A stretch of DNA of 64,000 nt from Pseudomonas brassicacearum (GTDB lineage: Bacteria > Pseudomonadota > Gammaproteobacteria > Pseudomonadales > Pseudomonadaceae). A program made the position numbers and the translations under genes. The stretch is from positions 2,879,430-2,943,429 of the forward strand of contig NZ_CP007410.1 in NCBI RefSeq assembly GCF_000585995.1, written 5' to 3'. The notes beneath the pieces were generated by a model, which worked only from the letters and a program-made list of their open reading frames with translations, was not told where the DNA came from and searched no databases. Numbering within the stretch: position 1 is the first letter of the stretch; every line of letters starts with the position of its first letter. Below, piece after piece: positions 43,059-51,182 of this stretch.

Positions 43059-43468
43059 TGCCTACTCACACGCGCATTCGCATGTTCAACACCAAGGACA
43101 CGTACCCGAACCAGACACTGGACAACGACCTGTGCCAGGCCGTACGAGCCGGCAACACCGTCTATGTGCGTGGTCAGGTTGGCACTGATTTCAACGGCCA
43201 ATTGGTGGGCCTCGGCGATCCTCGCGCCCAGGCCGAACAGGCCATGCGCAACGTCAAGCAATTGCTGGAAGAGGCCGGTAGCGACCTGAGCCATATCGTC
43301 AAGACCACCACTTACCTGATCGACCCGCGCTACCGCGAGCCGGTGTACCAGGAGGTCGGCAAGTGGCTCAAGGGCGTCTTCCCGATTTCCACGGGGCTGG
43401 TGGTCAGCGCCCTTGGGCAGCCGCAGTGGCTGATGGAAATCGACGTGATCGCGGTCATCCCCGAATAA
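43058..43468 (+). CDS. Rid family protein lacking the deaminase arginine
   Basis: This 136-residue YjgF/Rid protein has the usual fold pattern (VYVRGQVGTDFNGQLVG, NVKQLLEEAGSDLSHIVK, MEIDVIAVIPE). In RidA the motif before the last strands contains a conserved Arg needed for imine hydrolysis. Here the equivalent reads FPISTGLVVSAL with no Arg, so it belongs to one of the other Rid groups. Those often sit with oxidases and hydrolases in catabolic operons. It is translationally coupled to the flavoprotein upstream and lies ten bases before the DUF1028 gene. Confidence 0.85.
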   Translation: MPTHTRIRMFNTKDTYPNQTLDNDLCQAVRAGNTVYVRGQVGTDFNGQLVGLGDPRAQAEQAMRNVKQLLEEAGSDLSHIVKTTTYLIDPRYREPVYQEVGKWLKGVFPISTGLVVSALGQPQWLMEIDVIAVIPE

Positions 43469-43478
43469 GGAGTGCAGC

Positions 43479-44153
43479 ATGACTTTTTCCATCGTCGGAC
43501 GCTGCGCCGAAACCGGCCAGCTGGGGATTGCTATCAGTTCCTCGAGCATTGCCGTGGGTGCCCGTTGTCCCTGGTTGCGGGCCGGCGTCGGCGCGGTGTC
43601 GAGCCAGAACATTACGCTGCCGGCCCTCGGCCCGCTGATCCTGGACGAGCTGGCTGGCGGTCTGGCGGCGCAAGAGGCGGTGGACCGCGCCCTGGCCCGC
43701 AATGGCTACAGCCAGTACCGTCAGGTGGCCGTGGTCGATGCCCACGGGCACACGGCGATTTTCAGTGGCAGCCACGCCTTGGGCATTCACAACGCACTGG
43801 CCGGTGATCAGTGCGTGGCGGCCGGCAATCTGTTGGCCAACCCGGGGGTGATCGAGGCCATGGTCGCGGCTTTCGAACGCAGTGAAGGCTGTCTCGCGTC
43901 ACGCCTGCTGAGCGCGTTGCAGGCCGGGCAGGCGGCCGGTGGCGAAGCCGGGGCGGTGCATTCGGCGGCGTTGTCGGTGGTGGATGACCTGACCTGGCCC
44001 ATCGTCGATCTGCGGGTGGATTGGGCCGAGGAAAATCCCATCGGCGAACTGGAGATACTCTGGCTGGCCTATCAGCCACAGCTTCAGGATTACCTGACCC
44101 GTGCCCTGGACCCGACAGCGGCGCCCAGCTATGGCGTGCCGGGCGATGAGTGA
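43479..44153 (+). CDS. DUF1028 protein (Ntn-hydrolase-like)
   Basis: This 224-residue protein matches DUF1028 throughout: MTFSIVGRCAETGQLGIAIS at the N-terminus, then AVGARCPWLRAGVGAVSSQN and GDQCVAAGNLLANPGVIEAM. The family is predicted to have an Ntn-hydrolase-like fold and may cleave amide bonds, without firm proof. ATG 43479 follows AAGGAG. The 3' end overlaps the M20 deacylase gene by eight bases. Its place among a flavoprotein, a Rid protein and a deacylase suggests a step in breaking down an N-acyl or amide compound (inference). Confidence 0.83.
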   Translation: MTFSIVGRCAETGQLGIAISSSSIAVGARCPWLRAGVGAVSSQNITLPALGPLILDELAGGLAAQEAVDRALARNGYSQYRQVAVVDAHGHTAIFSGSHALGIHNALAGDQCVAAGNLLANPGVIEAMVAAFERSEGCLASRLLSALQAGQAAGGEAGAVHSAALSVVDDLTWPIVDLRVDWAEENPIGELEILWLAYQPQLQDYLTRALDPTAAPSYGVPGDE

Positions 44154-45315
44154 GCTGCGCAGCCGGGCAATGCTCGCCAGCCTGGTGGGCTTCGCCACGG
44201 TCAGTCGCGATTCGAACCTGGCGCTGATCGAGTTCGTTCGCGATTACCTGCAAGGCTTGGGCGTGGCCTGCGAGCTGATCTACAACTCTGAGCGGACCAA
44301 GGCCAACCTGTTGGCGAGTATCGGCCCGGCGGTGTCCGGTGGCGTGGTCTTGTCCGGGCATACCGACGTGGTGCCGGTGGATGGTCAAGCCTGGACGGTC
44401 GATCCGTTTTGCCTGAGCGAGGTGGATGGCAAGCTGTTCGGACGCGGCACGGCGGACATGAAGGGCTACCTGGCGTCAGTGCTGGCAGCGGTGCCGACAT
44501 TCCTCGCCAGCCCGCTTCGCCGCCCTGTGCACTTGGCGTTTTCCTATGACGAAGAGGTCGGTTGCCTGGGCGTGCGCAGTCTGCTGGAGGTGCTGCCTCA
44601 ACGCGTCCCCCAGCCGGTGTTGTGCCTGATCGGCGAGCCCACCCAACTCCAACCGGTGCTGGGCCACAAGGGCAAGTTGGCGATGCGTTGCCACGTCAAA
44701 GGGGCGGCTTGCCATTCGGCCTACGCACCTTATGGCGTGAACGCCATCGAGCAGGCGGCGCGCTTGATTGGATGCCTGGGCGAGATTGGCGCTGACCTGG
44801 CCGATCCTTCGTTGCATGACCCGCGCTTCGACCCGGCGTATTCGACGGTGCAGGTCGGGGTGATCCAGGGCGGGACGGTATTGAACATCGTCCCGGCCGA
44901 TTGCCGTTTCGATTTTGAAGTGCGCGCCTTGCCGGATTTCACCCCAGAGGCGGTTGTCGAGCAGTTGCAGGACTACGCCGAACAGGTGCTGTTGCCGCCG
45001 ATGCGTGCGGTGCAAGGCGACACCGCGATCCGTTTTGAACAGCTGTCCGCTTACCCGGGCCTGGCGACCTCGCCTGACAGCGCCGCCGCGCAACTGATTG
45101 CCCGTCTGTGCGGCAGCGCCGCGTTCAGGACCGTCGCATTCGGCACCGAAGGCGGCCTGTTTCATCAGGCCGGCGTGCCGACGGTGGTGTGTGGCCCCGG
45201 CAGCATGGAGCAGGGGCACAAGCCCGACGAATACGTGAGCGTTGAACAGATGGCCGCCTGCGACCGCTTGATGGATCGGCTGGCGAGTTATCTCTGTGAT
45301 CCCAATGATTGCTGA
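44146..45315 (+). CDS. ArgE-like M20 deacylase (acetylornithine deacetylase family)
   Basis: This 389-residue cytosolic metallohydrolase has the M20 metal motifs SGHTDVVPVDG, GRGTADMKG, YDEEVGCLG and GEPTQLQPVLGHKG, and a late His in GTEGGLFHQAG. ArgE itself removes acetyl from N-acetylornithine. Most pseudomonads make ornithine through ArgJ, so this copy, sitting in a catabolic operon, probably acts on another N-acylated amino compound (inference). ATG 44146 overlaps the DUF1028 stop. Confidence 0.85.
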   Translation: MSELRSRAMLASLVGFATVSRDSNLALIEFVRDYLQGLGVACELIYNSERTKANLLASIGPAVSGGVVLSGHTDVVPVDGQAWTVDPFCLSEVDGKLFGRGTADMKGYLASVLAAVPTFLASPLRRPVHLAFSYDEEVGCLGVRSLLEVLPQRVPQPVLCLIGEPTQLQPVLGHKGKLAMRCHVKGAACHSAYAPYGVNAIEQAARLIGCLGEIGADLADPSLHDPRFDPAYSTVQVGVIQGGTVLNIVPADCRFDFEVRALPDFTPEAVVEQLQDYAEQVLLPPMRAVQGDTAIRFEQLSAYPGLATSPDSAAAQLIARLCGSAAFRTVAFGTEGGLFHQAGVPTVVCGPGSMEQGHKPDEYVSVEQMAACDRLMDRLASYLCDPNDC

Positions 45316-45496
45316 CCGCAAGGTGCCTGAGGAGGACGATTTCAAGGGAAGGAGATTCCTCGCGGTCAGCCAGGCGACACCCATGAACAGGCCGACAAGA
45401 GCCTTTGCTGTAGACCTTACCGCCCGTATTTACGGTCACTTTTGAGTCCCGTCACCGGCTCGTGCGGGCGAGCTGGTATTTTCGAGGAACCGCTCC

Positions 45497-46537
45497 ATGT
45501 CCAGATCCTTGCGTTGCAATATTGCGTGTGCCCTGGCGTTGTTGAGTACCAGTGTTGTAGCCGCGCCACAAAGCCTGACCGTGATTTCTTTCGGCGGCGC
45601 TACCAAGCAGGCCCAGGACAAGGCCTACTTCCAACCTTTCAACGCCAGTGGTGCAGGAAGCATCGTGGCCGGCGAATACAACGGTGAACTGTCGAAGATC
45701 AAGGCCATGGTTGCAGCCGGGCATACCAGCTGGGACGTGGTCGAAGTGGAAAGCCCCGAGCTGTTGCGTGGCTGTGAGGAAGGCCTGTTCGAGAAGCTCG
45801 ACCTGGGGCGGATGGGCGATCCGACGAATTATGTGCCGGGGGCCCTCAATGAATGCGGTGTCGCCACCTATGTCTGGTCGATGGTCCTGGCCTACGACCA
45901 GAGCAAGCTCGCCAAGGCGCCCAAGTCCTGGGCGGATTTCTGGAACGTTGCCGAGTACCCGGGCAAGCGCGGCCTGCGCAAGGGCGCCAAGTACACCTTG
46001 GAAATCGCGTTGCTGGCCGATGGGGTCAAGGCGCAAGACTTGTACAAGGTGTTGAACACGCCGGAAGGTGTGTCCCGGGCCTTCGCCAAACTCGACCAGA
46101 TCAAGGCGAATATCCAGTGGTGGGAGGCCGGCGCGCAACCGGCGCAGTGGTTGGTGGCAGGGGATGTGGCGATGAGCGCCGCCTACAACGGCCGCATCGC
46201 TTCGGCGCAAAAGGAAGGCATGAAGCTGAGCATCGTCTGGCCGCAGAGCCTGTACGATCCGGAGTACTGGGCGGTGGTCAAGGGCACGCCAAACAAGGCC
46301 CTGGCTGAACAGTTCATTGCTTTCGCCAGCCAGCCACAGACCCAGAAGGTGTTCTCGGAAAACATCCCTTACGGACCGGTGCATCGCCAGACCCTGGCCC
46401 TGCTGCCTGCGGCGGTGCAGGCGCAGTTGCCCACCGCCGAGGCCAATCTGGCTGAAGCCCAGGCGGTGGATGCCGAGTTCTGGGTCGACCATGGCGAGGA
46501 GCTGGAGCAACGTTTCAACGCCTGGGCGGCTCGCTAG
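45497..46537 (+). CDS. periplasmic solute-binding protein of an ABC transporter (PotD-like), orphan
   Basis: This 346-residue protein has a signal peptide (RSLRCNIACALALLSTSVVA) and a spermidine/putrescine-type binding fold: LTVISFGGATKQAQDKAYF, TSWDVVEVESPELL and SWADFWNVAEYPGKRGL. It should bind a small cationic or amine solute. No permease or ATPase gene lies next to it, which is unusual. It follows the M20 gene by 181 bases that hold a dyad (GCTGACCGC at 45311, GCGGTCAGC at 45362) and no convincing gene. The ATG has GAGGAA upstream. It may supply the operon before it. Confidence 0.85.
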   Translation: MSRSLRCNIACALALLSTSVVAAPQSLTVISFGGATKQAQDKAYFQPFNASGAGSIVAGEYNGELSKIKAMVAAGHTSWDVVEVESPELLRGCEEGLFEKLDLGRMGDPTNYVPGALNECGVATYVWSMVLAYDQSKLAKAPKSWADFWNVAEYPGKRGLRKGAKYTLEIALLADGVKAQDLYKVLNTPEGVSRAFAKLDQIKANIQWWEAGAQPAQWLVAGDVAMSAAYNGRIASAQKEGMKLSIVWPQSLYDPEYWAVVKGTPNKALAEQFIAFASQPQTQKVFSENIPYGPVHRQTLALLPAAVQAQLPTAEANLAEAQAVDAEFWVDHGEELEQRFNAWAAR

Positions 46538-46548
46538 GCACACCCCTT

Positions 46549-46682
46549 GTGGCGAGGGAGCTTGCTCCCGCTGGGCTGCGCAGCAGCCCCAAGCCTGGCG
46601 CCCTCGGTGTGTCATGGAAATTGGGTTCAGCCTGTTTGGGGTCGCTTCGCAACCCAGCGGGAGCAAGCTCCCTCGCCACGGG
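46549..46682. repeat. REPIN, family B
   Basis: A family B pair between the binding-protein gene and a convergent lysR gene, with inner palindrome GGGCTGCGCAGCAGCCCC. Confidence 0.85.
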
Positions 46683-46727
46683 GTTGGTGTTTTACTTACA
46701 GGCCGGGGCGGGCTGGCCTGCTGTGGC

Positions 46728-47639
46728 TCACGGTAACCACTGCTTGAATTGTTCCTTGCAGTAATCGACAAACAACTGCGCTGGTTTGGTGAGGTGCGCA
46801 CGCTTGAGCCAACCGGCCACCAGCGCCGACCCCGTCACGTCCTCGGCGATGTTCACGCAGACCACCTGTTGCCCATCGTAGGTGCAGGTGGACTGCGGCC
46901 GGGTCACCAGCACGGCAAAGCCGAACGCCTGGCCGACCATGCCACGCACCATCTCGATCGATGGCGAGCTGAACACGATGTTCGGTGTCAGGCCCAGTTC
47001 TTCGAAGATGCTCACGAAATAGGTCCGGCTGGGTTGCACGTCCAGCAGAATCATCGGCTCCAGCGCCAGGTCACGCAGCGACACTTGGGCCTGACCGGCA
47101 AAGCGATGCCCGGCCGGCAACAATGCATAGGGTCGTTGCGGCGCGGTCAGCGCTTCAGTCTCGATGGTGCTGTCCAGGTCGTGCTCGTAGAAAATCGCCA
47201 GGTCGAACCGTCCACCGGTCAAACCTTGCACCAGCTCCTGTTGTTCGCCGTCCTGCACACGGATTTCCACGCCCGGGAAGCGCTGGCGGAAACCGGCGAT
47301 CAGGCGCGGCAGGTAGAGCGGGGCGACGGTTTCGAAACAGCCGATGTCGATCTGCCCGCTGACCACGTCGTTATCGGCCAGCGCGTTCTGTTCGAACTCC
47401 CGGGACATGCGCAACAGCTCCTGGGCCTTGCGATAGAAGCGTGCGCCACCGGGGGTCAGCGACACGCCCTGGGCGTGATGACGAATGAGCAACTGCACAC
47501 CGAAACTGTCCTCCAGCCCCTTGATGGCCGTGGCAATCGATGGCTGGGCGATGTACAGCTTGCGAGAGGCTTCAGCGACGCTGCCACATTCGACGGTGGT
47601 GACGAAGTACTTCAGCTGACGCAGAGAATAGGACGCCAC
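46728..47639 (-). CDS. LysR family transcriptional regulator
   Basis: This 303-residue regulator has the N-terminal HTH (VTTVECGSVAEASRKLYIAQ, with QPSIATAIKGLE) and a substrate-binding domain of the CysB/Cbl-like length. It lies convergent to the solute-binding gene and divergent from araC across 264 bases. Its target could be either the amine operon or the channel-MFS-amidase operon, and nothing in the sequence decides. ATG 47639 begins MASYSLRQLKYFVTTVE, a standard start. Confidence 0.87.
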   Translation of the reverse strand: MASYSLRQLKYFVTTVECGSVAEASRKLYIAQPSIATAIKGLEDSFGVQLLIRHHAQGVSLTPGGARFYRKAQELLRMSREFEQNALADNDVVSGQIDIGCFETVAPLYLPRLIAGFRQRFPGVEIRVQDGEQQELVQGLTGGRFDLAIFYEHDLDSTIETEALTAPQRPYALLPAGHRFAGQAQVSLRDLALEPMILLDVQPSRTYFVSIFEELGLTPNIVFSSPSIEMVRGMVGQAFGFAVLVTRPQSTCTYDGQQVVCVNIAEDVTGSALVAGWLKRAHLTKPAQLFVDYCKEQFKQWLP

Positions 47640-47802
47640 GGCGCACCTCGATCCGGATGATTCTGCCTACCTTACCGTGTGCACACGGGGCAGGGCATGG
47701 GCATTGATACGGATTTTGCTGGGCATTGACGATATTCAAACTGGCTTGGGCAAGGGGAACGTACCGCAGCGTACTCCTGCGATGCGCGATGCCTTCCGGT
47801 CA

Positions 47803-47820
47803 ATTATCCGTTTTCGGCAC
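47803..47820 (+). promoter_or_regulatory. shared AraC-site candidate, copy 1
   Basis: ATTATCCGTTTTCGGCAC lies 84 bases before the araC start. It matches 16 of 18 bases, in inverse orientation, with a site before the channel gene (48890-48907). A motif shared by just these two promoters points to the AraC protein encoded between them. Confidence 0.5.
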
Positions 47821-47860
47821 AATTACATGATCTGGCTCCCTGGCGGAATGGAACTTGCCT

Positions 47861-47897
47861 GACCTTTGATCCATAAGTCCTGGAATCATCGAAGGTC
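47861..47897. promoter_or_regulatory. inverted repeat covering the araC ribosome site
   Basis: Arms GACCTTTGAT (47861-47870) and ATCGAAGGTC (47888-47897) pair at nine of ten positions across 17 bases. The right arm contains the likely ribosome site (GAAGG) of araC at 47904. The element could be an operator or an RNA hairpin that limits translation. Confidence 0.45.
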
Positions 47898-47903
47898 GGG
47901 TCA

Positions 47904-48896
47904 ATGAACAACCACACCATGGCGCAGCCACCGGTCTCGGCAAACGTGTTGCCAGCGCTGCCGATCAATCGGTTTCGCACCGCAGACATCGACGAGCACG
48001 CCCGGAACATGGGTGGGTGGCAGGTGAGCTACGACCAGTTGACCCCGGGGCGCTTCGAAGGCGAGCTGATCGAATTGCGCTGCGACTGGATGCAATTGGT
48101 GCGCGATCGCTCTAATCAGGCCTTGACCAAGCGGGGCATTGCCTGGGAGGGCGCCATTACTTTCAGCGTGCCGTTGAGTGCCGACGGGCCGGTCTTTTGC
48201 TCCGGGCACCCGATTGTCGACCCCAGCCTGCTGGTCGCCCGTGGTCATAACCTGCCCGAGTTGCGCACGCCCCAGCATCTGGACTTGCTCGGTGTCGCGA
48301 TTGAAGAGCAGGCATTGGCGCATGTGCTGGAGCGACAGGGCAGTCGTTTTCGAATTACCGATCTTCCCAAGTGTTACCGCCTCGGCGACTCGACGCTGCC
48401 CGCCGAGCTCGCCGCGCTGTTCGATGAGCTTGACGGGGGCGAGCAGGGGCGCGAGTCATTGTTGGGATACGAGTCGATTCGCCGGGGCCTGCGCGACACA
48501 GTGATGTTGCATGTGCTGGAGCTGGTGGCGCCGGACGAGGCGCCACCGCTCAACCCCACGGCGCGCAAACGCATGGTCGACCGAGCCCGGGAGTACGCCC
48601 TGGCCCATGTCGATGAACCGCTGTCGATCCTCGACCTGTGCAACCACATCGGCGCCAGCCGGCGGAAACTGCAGTACTGCTTCCAGGAGACGCTGGGCAT
48701 CAACCCGGTGGCTTATTTGCGGGCGTTGCGTCTCAATGCGGTGCGTCGTGAGCTGCGTAATGGTGATCAGCCGCTGGGCGTGCAAGAGGTGGCGGCACGC
48801 TGGGGGTTCTGGCATTTGAGCCGGTTTTCCAGTGATTACCGGATCCTGTTTGGCGAAACCCCGTCGCAAACCTTGCGTCGCACGCATCTGTGCTGA
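47904..48896 (+). CDS. AraC family transcriptional regulator
   Basis: This 330-residue protein has an N-terminal cupin-like effector domain (about 25-190) and two C-terminal HTH motifs: PLSILDLCNHIGASRRKLQY and GVQEVAARWGFWHLSRFSSD, the hallmark of AraC/XylS proteins. It sits directly upstream of the channel-MFS-amidase operon on the same strand and shares an 18-base promoter motif with it, so it is the likely activator of that operon. The effector is unknown, perhaps an amide or its acid product. Confidence 0.88.
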   Translation: MNNHTMAQPPVSANVLPALPINRFRTADIDEHARNMGGWQVSYDQLTPGRFEGELIELRCDWMQLVRDRSNQALTKRGIAWEGAITFSVPLSADGPVFCSGHPIVDPSLLVARGHNLPELRTPQHLDLLGVAIEEQALAHVLERQGSRFRITDLPKCYRLGDSTLPAELAALFDELDGGEQGRESLLGYESIRRGLRDTVMLHVLELVAPDEAPPLNPTARKRMVDRAREYALAHVDEPLSILDLCNHIGASRRKLQYCFQETLGINPVAYLRALRLNAVRRELRNGDQPLGVQEVAARWGFWHLSRFSSDYRILFGETPSQTLRRTHLC

Positions 48897-48907
48897 AAAC
48901 GGATAAC
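48890..48907 (-). promoter_or_regulatory. shared AraC-site candidate, copy 2
   Basis: On the minus strand GTTATCCGTTTTCAGCAC, 59 bases before the channel gene start and overlapping the last codons of araC. See copy 1 at 47803-47820. Confidence 0.5.
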
Positions 48908-48965
48908 GGCTGACCGGCCGGCTCCCTAGGATGACCCCAACACCACATGGTCGGAGGGGCATTCG

Positions 48966-49898
48966 ATGAATCAAAATAAAAAAACAAACGCCTGGCGCTG
49001 TACGTGGTTGACCCTGGGGTTGATCGGTGTCTGTACCGCTGCCCATGGCACCGAAAACGGCGCGCCGACCACGGCGGTCGGGGTTTATGATTTCGGCGCA
49101 GGCATGATGCCGCCGGCCACGCCCTTTGGCACCGTCGGCCTGCGCACCGCGTTCTATTCGGCCAACGTGCAGAAGGACCGCCACGGCAAGTCCGTGGACA
49201 ACAATTTCTCCCTGGATGTTTTATCCATCGGCGTCGCCTACATGCGCATGACCGATTACACCGTGCTGGGCGCCAAGTATGGCTTCGGCGCCGTCGTACC
49301 GTTCTTCCAGATGGACGCTTCGCTGCAGGTGCAGACGCCAGTCGGCCCGCTGAACCTTGACGCCGATCCGTTTCGCATGGCTGACATGCAGGTGCTGCCG
49401 GTGATCCTGCAGTGGACGCTTTCGCCGAACCTGTTCGTCAATGCCCAATTCCAGGTCCAGGCCCCCACGGGCGATTACGACAAGAATCGCTTGATCTCAC
49501 CGGGGCTCAATCACTGGACTTTCTCGCCGATCCTCAACGCCACGTACATCACTGACAGTGGCTTTGAGGTGTCTTCAAGCTTCGAAGCCGACATCAATAC
49601 CCGCAACCACGACACCGACTACAAGAACGGCGTCGAGTACCGTCACGAATTCGCCGTGGGCCAGCACGTCGGGCCATGGACCTTAGGCGTGGGCGGCTAC
49701 TACTACCGTCAGTTCACCGATGACGATGCGCCGGGGCTGGAAACCGGCAACCGCGCCCGGGTGTTGGCCGTCGGGCCGGCGGTGAGCTACTTCAAACCCG
49801 GCATTCCACCGGTGTGGCTGCATGTCTACAAGGAGCTTGATGCGCGCAACCGCGCCGAAGGCTACACCGCAGCGTTGCGTATCTCTCAAAGCTTCTAA
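48966..49898 (+). CDS. outer-membrane channel of the SphA/MetA phenol-degradation family
   Basis: This 310-residue protein has a signal peptide (WCRCTWL-type core TWLTLGLIGVCTAAHG) and a beta-barrel pattern of alternating hydrophobic residues. It ends in phenylalanine (RISQSF), as outer-membrane barrels do. PTGDYDKNRLISPGLNHWTF is the marker of the MetA-like family. Members are thought to admit hydrophobic or aromatic substrates. It begins the channel-MFS-amidase operon, with GGAGGGG as ribosome site and a predicted AraC site upstream. Confidence 0.82.
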   Translation: MNQNKKTNAWRCTWLTLGLIGVCTAAHGTENGAPTTAVGVYDFGAGMMPPATPFGTVGLRTAFYSANVQKDRHGKSVDNNFSLDVLSIGVAYMRMTDYTVLGAKYGFGAVVPFFQMDASLQVQTPVGPLNLDADPFRMADMQVLPVILQWTLSPNLFVNAQFQVQAPTGDYDKNRLISPGLNHWTFSPILNATYITDSGFEVSSSFEADINTRNHDTDYKNGVEYRHEFAVGQHVGPWTLGVGGYYYRQFTDDDAPGLETGNRARVLAVGPAVSYFKPGIPPVWLHVYKELDARNRAEGYTAALRISQSF

Positions 49899-49908
49899 GG
49901 GGCTCGTC

Positions 49909-51165
49909 ATGAACCAATCAAGTTCCGTTTCAACGGCCGGCGCCCCGTCGCGCCAGGCCGGTCGAGGCGAAGGGCTGGTGCTGATGCTCGGCAGCAGCCT
50001 GACCATCATGGGCTCGGTGATGGTTGCGCCCATCCTGCCCCGGTTGGGCGCTGAATTCGGTCCCCTGGAGCCTCGTGCCGATCTGCTGGTGCCGTTGGCG
50101 ATCACCGGCCCGGCCCTGGCGATTGCCCTCTGCGCGCCCTTGGCCGGCTGGTTGGCCGACCGGGTCGGGCGCAAGGCGTTGCTGGTGATTGCTACCGTGC
50201 TCTACGCCGTGCTCGGCGCGCTGCCGGCCATGCTCGATAGCTTGCCCGCGATTGTCGGGGCACGGCTGCTTTTCGGTTGCACCGAGGCGGCGGTGATGAC
50301 CTGCTGCGCAACCCTGATCGCCGACTATTGGCACGGCGAGGAGCGCCTGCGCTACGTCAACCGCCAGGTGGTGACCATCGGCCTGGTGGGCGCGCTGTTC
50401 TTCGTGGTGGGCGGAGCGCTCGGCGAGCACTCGTGGCGTTCGCCGTTCCTGTTGTACTTGCTGCCCCTGCTGCTGGTGCCGGTGATGGTGAAGGTGCTGT
50501 GGGAGCCACCCGTGGTGAAGCGGCAGGCGCTCGAGCAGCAGATTGATGAGTCGGGGCCGGCCAAGGTCGCGGTGCTGCAACTGGTGGTTGGCTATTTGAT
50601 GATTCTGGGCGGCATGGTGCTGACCTTCGTCATGGCCATCCAGGCGCCGACATTGTTGGTTGGCCTGGGCATTACCTCGAGCACGATGATCGGCCTGGCG
50701 GCAGGGCTGAGCCTGCTGGCGACCTTGGGTGGTTCGTTGGCGTGGCCGTTGTTGCGCCGTCGCTTTGGCATCGCCGGTTGCAACGCCTTGTTGCTGGGGC
50801 TGATGGGGATCGGGCTGTGGCTGCTGATGCGTGCGCAAAGCTACAACGCGGTGCTGGTGGCCGTGCTCATCCAGGGCCTGGGTTCCGGGTTGCTGGTGCC
50901 TAACGTCATGGCGCCGGTGATGAATGCCTTGACCGCCCGCACCCGTGGTCGCGGCTTGGGCGGGTTCACCTCGTTTTTGTACTTCGGCCAGTTCGTCAGC
51001 CCGCTGGTGGTGGCCTTTGTGGCCGCTTTCGCCGGTGACCTTCGCCAGGCCATTCAGTGTCTGGCGTTCGCCAGTCTTGCCGGGGCGCTGCTCTGGGTGA
51101 CCGTCGGCCTGCGAGCGCGGAGCCACGGCCAGGCGAACACCCTCGGATCACGTCAATCGTCATGA
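49909..51165 (+). CDS. major facilitator superfamily transporter
   Basis: This 418-residue transporter has 12 helices. The loop motif GWLADRVGRKALLVIATVLY between helices 2 and 3 and ARLLFGCTEAAVMTC in helix 4 are typical. It starts ten bases after the channel gene; the longer frame from 49822 is inside that gene. With an outer-membrane channel before it and an amidase after it, it most likely imports the amide substrate. Export of a product cannot be excluded. Confidence 0.87.
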   Translation: MNQSSSVSTAGAPSRQAGRGEGLVLMLGSSLTIMGSVMVAPILPRLGAEFGPLEPRADLLVPLAITGPALAIALCAPLAGWLADRVGRKALLVIATVLYAVLGALPAMLDSLPAIVGARLLFGCTEAAVMTCCATLIADYWHGEERLRYVNRQVVTIGLVGALFFVVGGALGEHSWRSPFLLYLLPLLLVPVMVKVLWEPPVVKRQALEQQIDESGPAKVAVLQLVVGYLMILGGMVLTFVMAIQAPTLLVGLGITSSTMIGLAAGLSLLATLGGSLAWPLLRRRFGIAGCNALLLGLMGIGLWLLMRAQSYNAVLVAVLIQGLGSGLLVPNVMAPVMNALTARTRGRGLGGFTSFLYFGQFVSPLVVAFVAAFAGDLRQAIQCLAFASLAGALLWVTVGLRARSHGQANTLGSRQSS

Positions 51166-51182
51166 AATAAGGAACCTGGAGC

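Noticed and set aside
45383..45445. A 20-codon ORF (MNRPTRAFAVDL...) before the solute-binding gene
   Set aside because: It has no ribosome site or recognisable domain; it could be a gene remnant, but the sequence gives no proof.
47675..47688. The palindrome CCGTGTGCACACGG upstream of lysR
   Set aside because: A perfect 14-base dyad, but it matches no known operator and has no second copy in the window; there is too little to assign a role.
47726..47739. TTGAC-GATA-TTCAA in the lysR-araC gap, possible ANR box
   Set aside because: Only the TTGA-N6-TCAA core matches. Such a core is expected about once by chance in 64 kb, and the flanking genes have no link to anaerobic growth.
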